Under the pieces are notes generated by a model. The model saw only the letters and a list, made by a program, of their open reading frames with translations. It was not told the origin of the DNA and made no database searches. DNA of 5,299 nt from Bacteroidota bacterium (GTDB taxonomy: Bacteria > Bacteroidota > Rhodothermia > Balneolales > Balneolaceae): assembly GCA_024635465.1 (NCBI GenBank), contig JAGXIS010000031.1, forward strand, positions 1 to 5,299, read 5' to 3'. Both the position numbers and the translations under genes were made by a program. Of this stretch, positions 1 to 5,299 are shown in pieces (the first letter of the stretch is position 1; the number at the start of each line of letters is the position of its first letter).

Positions 1-495
1 ATGAAGGTGAAGCCAGTCATAATTTTCAAGAGCCCCTGCAAGAATTTCAACATCATAAATAGTGTCATATGGAATTTCAGCATAATCCAGTGCAAGTGTC
101 ACAGCATCATCCCAAGGGAGAGCTTGGGGGGGGCTATAGACACCCACTTTAGGAGTTGTTTCCAGATTCATTACTGCCATGTTCGCACTTGGTTGCTCCA
201 CTTCACTAATGATTTGAAGTGCTTGGGCTTCTGATATAACCTCAATCCTAACATTTCGTATTCGACTTTTGCGAACAATATCCTGACTGTTTGTTGTCAT
301 GAAACTTCCACCACGGTAGTTGAGTAACCACGTTCCGCTTTCGCCAGCTGCCACATGATTAAATATTATACCATACGCCTTAAGATGGTCAGTTTGTACT
401 GCATCCATGGGGATCAGTACTCTCTCTTGTGCTATGGCGGTGAAGGATAGAAGAGAAAGAATAATTGAAAATAAAACGGAGAAGATATTCTTCAT
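1..495 (-). CDS. Secreted protein of the family usually labelled 'asparagine synthetase B' (N-terminal 165 residues, 3' end cut by window)
   Basis: My translation from the ATG at 495 stays open to the window edge, so only the N-terminus is seen. Residues 1-22 form a signal peptide: MKN, a hydrophobic core, then AIA before Gln23, a good signal peptidase I site with no lipobox Cys. The mature part carries blocks I recognise from a Bacteroidota/Balneolota/Ignavibacteria family: IPMD..QTDHLKAYG (28-42), WLLNYRGGSF (56-65), PKVGVYSPP (115-123), PWDDAVTLALDYAEIPYD (127-144) and YDWLHLH (159-165). Databases often call this family 'asparagine synthetase B', but the visible part lacks the Cys2 glutaminase start of true AsnB and is exported, so that name should not be read as function. 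The start lies 10 bases after the stop of the TPR gene, suggesting co-transcription and possibly translational coupling. No Shine-Dalgarno precedes it. Codons for Ser-Pro-Pro at 121-123 contain an eight-base homopolymer. Family assignment is fairly sure from memory; biochemical role is unknown. Confidence 0.85.
   Translation of the reverse strand, partial: MKNIFSVLFSIILSLLSFTAIAQERVLIPMDAVQTDHLKAYGIIFNHVAAGESGTWLLNYRGGSFMTTNSQDIVRKSRIRNVRIEVISEAQALQIISEVEQPSANMAVMNLETTPKVGVYSPPQALPWDDAVTLALDYAEIPYDTIYDVEILAGALENYDWLHLH
126..133. repeat. G8 homopolymer (C8 in the coding strand) inside the left-edge gene
   Basis: Eight consecutive G on the plus strand encode part of Ser-Pro-Pro-Gln (121-124) of the minus-strand exported protein. 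Such a run stands out in AT-rich DNA. The frame is intact on both sides, as the family blocks before and after it read continuously. Confidence 0.9.
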
Positions 496-505
496 ATATA
501 GTCGG

Positions 506-2416
506 TTATAAATGGGTTGTGTAACTTTCAAATTCCAGTAATTTTTCGCGTGCATAAACAGCATAAAACCCATTTGGGAACTCCAAGACTATATCTTCAA
601 AAAGCTTATAAAGATCCTCACTATTATATTGGAATTGAGGATTTTCTTCTAGAAAAGTGAAGTTGTACGGTGTTAGATTCAATACCCCCTCATTTTGCAA
701 TATAGATTCAACCAATATTGCATGGTCCCAATAAAGCCTTTCCTTCTTAGGTGAATTAGGTTGAGCACTAATAATTCTTTCTGAAAGTTGAAGCAAAACA
801 GGTGAGTACCTTTCAGGTAAAACCGAAATTAGTTCTGTTAAGAGATCAGCAGCAAATGGATTTTGACTATTAGCCATCACCGGTTCCAGGTTTTCCAATG
901 CCGAGTTATAGTTACCCGTATGAAGCTGATACAAAGATTCACTGATGGAATTCAGTAGTGAACGGGTTGTATCAGCCCGTAACCCATTTTTAATCCACAT
1001 TCTAAGTTTAATCGCATCATTTGCGTAAAATGAGGAGTTTCTTCGTTCAAGACTTTGAAGTTGAATTTCAGCAAAATCAAAATCTTTGGCAAAGAAATCA
1101 GACAAACTGAGGTAGTATCTTGAGCGCTCTGATAAATTTGAACTACTGGAATTTTGATCTGCGCGTGTAAGACTGTGTCGAGCTGTTGTGAACTCTTTTT
1201 GAAAAATGGCTAACCTGCCTTCTACATAGTACAGGTAAGCTATATCCATGCGATCTCTTTGCTGATGCATTTGATCATACCACTTCTGAGCTTCATCAAG
1301 GTCTTTAAAAAAATCAACATTCAGATCGATAATTTGTGCATAAATTCTATCGGCACTAGTATAAAGAGAGTCACTTTGAATAACATCTAAACTCAAGTCA
1401 TACGCTTTTTGATAGAGTTCCCTGTATTGATTGAAAGATCCAATATTGTTCTGTTGCAGATATTGAGCCCATTGTATATAGGTTGCTGATAGTTCTTCAC
1501 CTGCTCTGCTTCGCATAGATAATACACTATCATTTAGATAATATTCATACGCTTGAACTGCCAACTCGAATTCCTTAGCAGAGAGTAACTGACGTCCCAA
1601 AGAAAAAAGGGAATAGATGGGGAATGATGTTTGATTCTCATAATATCTTGCAAACTGAAAAGCACGTTGATATTGATCGGTTTCAAGTAATAACCATGCC
1701 AATAATTGGTAAAGGGATGAATATGAACTTTCAGTGAAATGCAATTCCAAAAGAAGATCTTCCAGCTCTAATGCGGCGATTTCGTAGACATTGGGATCTC
1801 TCATCATAAAAAACCGTTGCTGCACGATACTCATCTGATCCGGTGATTCGATAATGAGTTGGTAATATTCATTCACGGCTTCTTCAAACCGTCCGGCTTG
1901 CATATAGGTATCTGCAAGTTCGTTAGTGAAAAGACCGGGATTGTTAAATCGTTGCTGGCCTTGTTTATAAAGCTCTATAGCAGCATCAAATTCTTGTCTG
2001 CTTAGCATTGAAGTACCGATTGTATAGTAGGTCTGAATATTATTTTGATCTTCTTTAGATTCAGTAATCCAAATATTCATGGCTTCTTCGCGCCTTCCGC
2101 TTATGTGTAATATTTCAGCCAATTTAATGGAAGCTTGTGAACGATATCGTTCTTCTTCAATCTGATTTCTGGTAATTTCCTCAGCTTCTTCATATCGAGT
2201 TAAGTTAACCAGACAGTCTATGTATTGATTAAAAAATAGAAGTGAGCCGGGATTGTTATCATACAAAGATTCAAGTATAGGTAGAGCTTCTTCGTAATTC
2301 TGTTGCTGCATAAGCCTGTTGGCTAATTGAAATTCAGATGTCTGACTCCAAACAACGGGTGCTGTAATGAGCTGAACTACGAGAAAAATTAAAAATATGG
2401 TTGATTTTGAATTCAT
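506..2416 (-). CDS. Exported tetratricopeptide-repeat protein, 636 aa
   Basis: A large helical-repeat protein, probably periplasmic or cell-surface. Residues 1-24 are a signal peptide (hydrophobic 7-22, VWS before Gln25); there is no lipobox Cys, so it is not a lipoprotein. TPR-like units start directly after it, at roughly 27-58 (ANRLMQQQNYEEALPILESL), 61-90 (RYEEAEE), 96-125 (GRREEAMNIW), 129-160 (QEFDAAIELYKQG), 163-195 (AGRFEEAVNEYYQLI) and 271-296 (KEFELAVQAYEYYL). More degenerate repeats continue through the centre. The last segment (599-629) has the LFEDIVLEFPNGFY...AREKLLEF pattern common at the C-termini of bacterial TPR proteins of the BamD/CpoB style. No enzymatic domain is visible. 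TPR arrays normally bind protein partners, and the partner here is not evident; the downstream exported protein is a natural candidate. The ATG at 2416 lies 1 base after the maf stop (TAG-C-ATG), and a signal peptide starting at this Met supports this start. Function beyond 'TPR protein' is not assignable. Confidence 0.93.
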   Translation of the reverse strand: MNSKSTIFLIFLVVQLITAPVVWSQTSEFQLANRLMQQQNYEEALPILESLYDNNPGSLLFFNQYIDCLVNLTRYEEAEEITRNQIEEERYRSQASIKLAEILHISGRREEAMNIWITESKEDQNNIQTYYTIGTSMLSRQEFDAAIELYKQGQQRFNNPGLFTNELADTYMQAGRFEEAVNEYYQLIIESPDQMSIVQQRFFMMRDPNVYEIAALELEDLLLELHFTESSYSSLYQLLAWLLLETDQYQRAFQFARYYENQTSFPIYSLFSLGRQLLSAKEFELAVQAYEYYLNDSVLSMRSRAGEELSATYIQWAQYLQQNNIGSFNQYRELYQKAYDLSLDVIQSDSLYTSADRIYAQIIDLNVDFFKDLDEAQKWYDQMHQQRDRMDIAYLYYVEGRLAIFQKEFTTARHSLTRADQNSSSSNLSERSRYYLSLSDFFAKDFDFAEIQLQSLERRNSSFYANDAIKLRMWIKNGLRADTTRSLLNSISESLYQLHTGNYNSALENLEPVMANSQNPFAADLLTELISVLPERYSPVLLQLSERIISAQPNSPKKERLYWDHAILVESILQNEGVLNLTPYNFTFLEENPQFQYNSEDLYKLFEDIVLEFPNGFYAVYAREKLLEFESYTTHL

Positions 2417-2417
2417 G

Positions 2418-3020
2418 CTAAAAGAATAACTGCTGATGAATTTCAGGGAGTTTTACTTTAAGGTGTTGATAAAAAGCATTAATCGGGAATCCCACAACAT
2501 TGTAATAATCTCCTTCAATTTTTTTCACAAAGAGTGAGCCAAGATCGTCCTGAATTCCGTACGCTCCGGCTTTGTCAAAAGGACTTCCTGTTTCAATGTA
2601 GTGATCCACTTCCAATTCGGATAACGCAGAAAATGTAACATTTGTTCTCTCAGAAAAGGTGAAAGATTGACTTGATTTACCATGATCCGAGGTCAGACCA
2701 ACAAACACCCCACTAAAAACTTCATGTGTGACATTACTGAGAGATAAGAGCATTTCTCCGGCTTCTTTCTTGCTGGAAGGTTTGCCAAGTATTTTATTAT
2801 CCAGACATACAACTGTATCAGCAGCAATAATCAGTGAGTGTTCGTGACGTGAAGATACATCCATTCCTTTTCGAAGTGCAAGAACCTGTACGATCTCATT
2901 TGGTGGTAAACGTTCTGATACAGTTTCGTCAACATTTGAAGGATCGATTGTAAACGATAAACCAATCTGTTTAAATAAAAGGGCTCTTCTTGGACTTGAA
3001 GAGGCTAAAACTACCTTCAT
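2418..3020 (-). CDS. maf: Maf family nucleoside-triphosphate pyrophosphatase (YhdE-like dTTP/UTP type)
   Basis: A cytosolic house-cleaning enzyme that hydrolyses non-canonical or excess nucleoside triphosphates to the monophosphate and pyrophosphate. The 200-residue length is normal for the family. All signature blocks are present: the nucleotide-binding start LASSSPRR (5-12), IIAADTVV with the likely catalytic Asp68 (64-71), ILGKP with Lys80 (77-81), THEVFSG (98-104), SPFDKAGAYGIQ (146-157) and GDYYNVVGFP (170-179). The DKAGAYGIQ block matches E. coli YhdE more closely than YceF, so I infer the dTTP/UTP (also m5UTP, pseudo-UTP) specificity subgroup rather than m7GTP. The start is certain because the SSSPRR motif sits at the usual distance from this Met. 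It is the first gene of the minus-strand cluster, directly followed by the TPR gene after 1 base. No Shine-Dalgarno is seen; the leader before the ATG is A/T-rich. Confidence 0.97.
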   Translation of the reverse strand: MKVVLASSSPRRALLFKQIGLSFTIDPSNVDETVSERLPPNEIVQVLALRKGMDVSSRHEHSLIIAADTVVCLDNKILGKPSSKKEAGEMLLSLSNVTHEVFSGVFVGLTSDHGKSSQSFTFSERTNVTFSALSELEVDHYIETGSPFDKAGAYGIQDDLGSLFVKKIEGDYYNVVGFPINAFYQHLKVKLPEIHQQLFF

Positions 3021-3125
3021 TGAATTTTTATAAGTAAGATGAGTTAATCTTTTTCTGTTTTGAGATATTTGAATAACTTAAGCATTGATTCATCTATTTT
3101 GAAACCGAAATATTCGAGTTCCTTT
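3021..3125. promoter_or_regulatory. Divergent intergenic region, presumed to hold promoters for both clusters
   Basis: This 105-bp A/T-rich stretch is the only real non-coding gap in the window, and genes diverge from it in both directions, so both transcription starts are expected here. On the plus strand a weak Bacteroidota-like pair exists: TTTG at 3068-3071 and TATTTTG at 3095-3101. The downstream element is one base short of TAnnTTTG, and the spacing of 23 is at the long limit. On the minus strand TATAAA sits only about ten bases before the maf ATG, too close to be a usual -10. No clear operator palindrome is visible. Promoter content is inferred from gene order, not from strong motifs. 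Confidence 0.4.
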
Positions 3126-3377
3126 ATGACGGCAAAAAAAAGTAATAGAAGTGCAAAAGATACAAAACCAATGTTGCTCACTCCATTGAATTACAAATTA
3201 ATGGGATTAGGTGTGCTACTTGTTATTATTGGATTTACAGCAATGAGAATTGAAAATGAGGTTTATGGAATCGTTTCACTGTATATATCTCCCATTGTTA
3301 TCCTGACCGGGTATATTGTTGTAATTTATTCTATCCTGAAAAAAGATCATAAGAATGATTCAGAAACAACTTTATAG
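3126..3377 (+). CDS. DUF3098-like small two-helix inner-membrane protein, 83 aa
   Basis: A short membrane protein of unknown function. I chose the ATG at 3126; the reading frame is open upstream to a TTG at 3060, but that would leave only 39 bp to the divergent maf start and add a 22-residue segment without recognisable character. From the ATG there is a basic N-terminus (1-14: MTAKKSNRSAKDTK), then LNYKLMGLGVLLVIIGFTAM (21-40, first helix), a short loop RIENEVYGIVS (41-51), a second helix about 52-70 with SPIVILTGYIVVIYSI, and a Lys-rich tail (72-77). The NYKLMGLGVLLVIIGF...PIVILTGYIVVIYSILKK layout is that of the DUF3098 family, common in Bacteroidota and relatives. The loop is shorter than I recall for some members. 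An A8 run covers codons 3-6. It is the first gene of the plus-strand cluster, 15 bases before the DUF92 gene. The family call rests on pattern memory. Confidence 0.75.
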   Translation: MTAKKSNRSAKDTKPMLLTPLNYKLMGLGVLLVIIGFTAMRIENEVYGIVSLYISPIVILTGYIVVIYSILKKDHKNDSETTL

Positions 3378-3392
3378 ATTTTATAAATAACC

Positions 3393-4235
3393 TTGTATAG
3401 AATATTAAATTATATATTCAGTTTTATTTTGATCTATCTCTTTATTCTTGAAGGGAATATTGAAGATCATCTTCATATTTTTCTAGGATTTTTGCTCTCT
3501 ATTCTTGTTGCTTACATTGCTTTTTTCGGGAATTGGATATCGCTTGATGCCACAAAGGCTGTTGTTATTTTTGGTTCAATCATATTTGGATTGGGTGGGT
3601 GGTCTTTAGCATTAGCCGTCCTCGCCTTTTTCATCACCAGTAATCTACTCACCAGATGGAATAGAGTACAGCGAGAAGCCAATACTGATAAGAAATTCAG
3701 AAAGTCCGGTAATTCAAAGCGAAGGGATGGTTATCAAATCTGGGCAAATGGGTTTTGGATAGCACTTTTCTGCATCTTATGGTTTTTATCCGGATCAGGT
3801 GCACTCATGGCGGCAGCTTTTACAGCACTTGCTGCGGCCACTGCAGACACTTGGGCAACTGAAGTAGGAACTGTAAAGCCTGGGAAAACTGTTAAAATAA
3901 ATACTTTCCAACCGGTTAGACCTGGGAGTGATGGGGGTGTTAGTCTTAAGGGTACAATCGCATCTGCACTTGGTGCACTCCTCATTGCTGGATTTGTCTT
4001 CACAACCGACACTACTTTTCCGTTACTACTCTTTATGATCGTGTTTATTTTTGGTTTTATTGGAAGTGTTATCGATTCCTATTTGGGGGCTTTGATCACA
4101 GATAATAAAATCAGATTAAAAGCTCCATCCGACTTTAGTGGAAACAGTCTGATGTTTTCCAACAGTTTTGTCAACTGGGCATCTACAGGTACAAGTGCTC
4201 TTATCGCTCTAATCATCACTAATTTAATTATTTAA
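3393..4235 (+). CDS. DUF92 (TIGR00297-type) multi-pass membrane protein, 280 aa from a TTG start
   Basis: An integral membrane protein of the DUF92 family. The only member function I can name is plant VTE6, a phytyl-phosphate kinase in tocopherol synthesis; the role in bacteria without that pathway is unknown. Family blocks are clear: IIFGLGGWSLALAVLAFFITSNL (63-85), RRDGYQIWANG (110-120), AAATADTWATEVGT (147-160), RPGSDGGVSLKGT (176-188), GFIGSVIDSYLGA (221-233) and NSFVNWASTGTSAL (257-270). Hydrophobic stretches suggest about seven to eight helices: 5-20, 27-46, 55-81, 119-155, 187-204, 209-228 and 261-279. The frame opens after a stop at 3384-3386 and has no ATG until residue 139, so initiation must be at a non-ATG codon. 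TTG at 3393 is the furthest upstream ordinary start; it adds a hydrophobic segment of about 26 residues before the point where I expect family similarity to begin, so TTG codons at residues 13 or 34 are alternatives. Its TAA overlaps the next ATG by one base. Family call strong, start weak. Confidence 0.9.
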   Translation: MYRILNYIFSFILIYLFILEGNIEDHLHIFLGFLLSILVAYIAFFGNWISLDATKAVVIFGSIIFGLGGWSLALAVLAFFITSNLLTRWNRVQREANTDKKFRKSGNSKRRDGYQIWANGFWIALFCILWFLSGSGALMAAAFTALAAATADTWATEVGTVKPGKTVKINTFQPVRPGSDGGVSLKGTIASALGALLIAGFVFTTDTTFPLLLFMIVFIFGFIGSVIDSYLGALITDNKIRLKAPSDFSGNSLMFSNSFVNWASTGTSALIALIITNLII

Positions 4236-4237
4236 TG
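4233..4237 (+). other. TAATG stop/start overlap joining the DUF92 and symporter genes
   Basis: The TAA of the DUF92 frame (4233-4235) shares its last A with the ATG of the symporter (4235-4237). No Shine-Dalgarno is visible in the preceding bases (AATTTAATTATT), so re-initiation by the terminating ribosome is a likely route for starting the symporter. This is strong evidence that the two genes share one transcript. Confidence 0.85.
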
Positions 4238-5299
4238 ATTTGGTATAAAAAATTACACTGGCAGATTATAATCGGCTTAATTCTGGGTCTGATTTGGGGA
4301 TTATTCGCAAGTATTCTTGGATTGGGGGAGTTTACCTCGAATTATATACGCCCGTTTGGTACTATTTTTATCAATTTACTGAAGTTAATTGCAGTCCCAT
4401 TGGTTCTGGCGTCTCTGGTAATTGGGATATCCAGCTTGAACGATATGACCCGGCTTTCAAAAATGGGTGTGAAAACGGTCCTAATCTATTTAGTTACAAC
4501 AATGTTGGCCATAACAATCGGACTTACAGTCGTGAATGTACTTCAGCCGGGGTCTACACTGCCTGAAGAGACAAGAGTGAGCCTGATGGAGAGTTATGGA
4601 GAGAATGTTGAAGGAAACGATACTGTTGTTGGAGAAGTTCAAGACCGCAATTTTTTAGATTTTTTTGTTGATGTAGTTCCGGAAAACTTTTTTGGAGCAG
4701 CCAGTAATAATACAAATATGCTTCAAATTGTATTTGTAGCCATACTACTGGGGATAGGTTTGATCAATATACCTGCGCAAAAAGGTCAACCGTTGATAAA
4801 CTTTTTTGAATCACTGAATGATGTGGTCATAAAAATTGTGGATTTGATTATGAAAACAGCTCCTTACGGTGTTTTTGCTCTGATGGCTGCTGTAATAGTT
4901 GATTTAACCGGTGACGATTTAGGGCAAGCTCTGATTCTTTTAAGAGCTCTGGGGTGGTATTGCATAGCGGTTCTAATTGGTTTATTACTGCATGTTTTTA
5001 TTGTCTATTCATCTCTTTTTAAAATGTTCAGTAAAATGAAATTAAGGGATTTTTTCAGGGCAATCAGGCCTGCTATTCTATTAGGTTTTAGTACGAGTTC
5101 CAGTCTCGCAACTCTTCCTGTAACAATGGAGCGAGTAGAAAAAAACTTAGGTGTAAAAGAAGAAGTAGCTAGTTTTGTACTTCCGGTTGGAGCTACCATT
5201 AATATGGATGGAACCAGTCTTTATCAAGCAGTTGCAGCTGTATTTATTGCTCAAGCTTTGGGAATGGATCTTACTATTGCCCAACAACTTACGATTGTA
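4235..5299 (+). CDS. Dicarboxylate/amino acid:cation symporter (DAACS/SLC1 family), N-terminal 355 residues, 3' end cut by window
   Basis: A secondary transporter of the glutamate/aspartate/C4-dicarboxylate family (GltP, GltT, DctA, GltPh), driving substrate uptake with Na+ or H+ across the inner membrane. The ATG at 4235 begins with KKLHWQIIIGLILGLIWG (5-22), the usual first helix. Then come FGTIFINLLKLIAVPLVLASL (41-61), TVLIYLVTTMLAITIGLTVVN (81-101), a polar loop with VPENFFGA and NNTNMLQIV (about 105-166), and KTAPYGVFALMAAVI (207-221). The re-entrant hairpin 1 tip is STSSSLATLP (286-295), and TM7 carries the cation-binding NMDGT (323-327). Hairpin 2 and TM8, which hold most substrate-contacting residues, lie beyond the window, so substrate cannot be assigned. 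At the position of GltPh Arg276 in hairpin 1 this protein has Ser288, the arrangement seen in members that place the arginine in TM8 instead. The start overlaps the DUF92 stop (TAATG), implying translational coupling. The reading frame is intact throughout. Confidence 0.96.
   Translation, partial: MIWYKKLHWQIIIGLILGLIWGLFASILGLGEFTSNYIRPFGTIFINLLKLIAVPLVLASLVIGISSLNDMTRLSKMGVKTVLIYLVTTMLAITIGLTVVNVLQPGSTLPEETRVSLMESYGENVEGNDTVVGEVQDRNFLDFFVDVVPENFFGAASNNTNMLQIVFVAILLGIGLINIPAQKGQPLINFFESLNDVVIKIVDLIMKTAPYGVFALMAAVIVDLTGDDLGQALILLRALGWYCIAVLIGLLLHVFIVYSSLFKMFSKMKLRDFFRAIRPAILLGFSTSSSLATLPVTMERVEKNLGVKEEVASFVLPVGATINMDGTSLYQAVAAVFIAQALGMDLTIAQQLTIV

Noticed and set aside
1..234. A plus-strand open frame of 77 codons starting at position 1
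   Set aside because: It is antisense to the signal-peptide-bearing minus-strand gene, whose translation shows clear family blocks; the plus-strand peptide has no recognisable character.
3060..3125. A longer DUF3098-like protein starting at TTG 3060
   Set aside because: The added 22 residues show no conserved pattern, the ATG at 3126 gives a normal-looking start before the first helix, and the longer form would squeeze both divergent promoters into 39 bp. Not fully excluded.
3134..3141. An A8 run near the start of the DUF3098-like gene as a programmed frameshift or phase-variable site
   Set aside because: It encodes ordinary Lys-Lys codons in an AT-rich gene, there is no downstream stem-loop or alternative-frame product, and poly-A runs of this length are expected here.
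3378..3392. A possible terminator or promoter between the DUF3098-like and DUF92 genes
   Set aside because: Only 15 A/T-rich bases are present, with no inverted repeat and no room for a promoter; read-through within an operon is the simpler view.
3734..4012. A minus-strand open frame of 92 codons
   Set aside because: It is antisense to the DUF92 core motifs and its Ala/Pro/Ser-rich product is typical of an antisense shadow.
4294..4566. A plus-strand open frame of 90 codons
   Set aside because: It lies in another frame of the symporter gene, whose own frame encodes recognisable SLC1 helices throughout.
4653..4671. T6 and T7 runs that resemble terminator tails
   Set aside because: They lie inside the symporter frame, have no preceding GC-rich hairpin, and encode Phe/Leu codons in a continuous membrane protein.
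5005..5199. A minus-strand open frame of 64 codons
   Set aside because: It is antisense to the hairpin 1 region of the symporter and has no supporting features.

Overview
This AT-rich window looks like a piece of a chromosome from the Bacteroidota/Balneolota neighbourhood, most likely a Balneolota-type marine or halophilic bacterium. Three things point there. The left-edge gene belongs to a secreted family that databases usually label 'asparagine synthetase B' in these phyla. A DUF3098-like small membrane protein, a family typical of Bacteroidota and relatives, is present. None of the start codons has a convincing Shine-Dalgarno sequence, as is usual in these lineages. The lineage is inferred from protein character, not from a marker gene.

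Layout: two head-to-head gene clusters diverge from a single 105-bp non-coding gap (3021-3125). Leftward (minus strand) run maf (3020-2418), a large secreted TPR protein (2416-506) and the N-terminal 165 codons of the so-called 'asparagine synthetase B' (495 to beyond position 1). The gaps are 1 and 10 bases, so this is almost certainly one operon. Rightward (plus strand) run a DUF3098-like two-helix membrane protein (3126-3377), a DUF92 multi-pass membrane protein (3393-4235) and a dicarboxylate/amino acid:cation symporter (4235 to beyond 5299). The gaps are 15 bases and then a 1-base TAATG stop/start overlap.

Functionally, the left operon couples a cytosolic house-cleaning nucleotide pyrophosphatase to two proteins with signal peptides, one a TPR scaffold and the other a conserved exported protein of unproven function. 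The right operon is entirely membrane proteins. It ends in an SLC1-type transporter that is cut by the window edge before its last transport-domain elements.

There is no non-coding stretch over 300 bases. I see no RNA gene, mobile element, CRISPR array, repeat family or convincing terminator. I did not find a clearly novel system. The points most worth a second look are the dubious functional name of the left-edge family, a DUF92 protein with intact conserved motifs in an apparently non-photosynthetic lineage, its non-ATG start, and a G8/C8 homopolymer inside a coding region.
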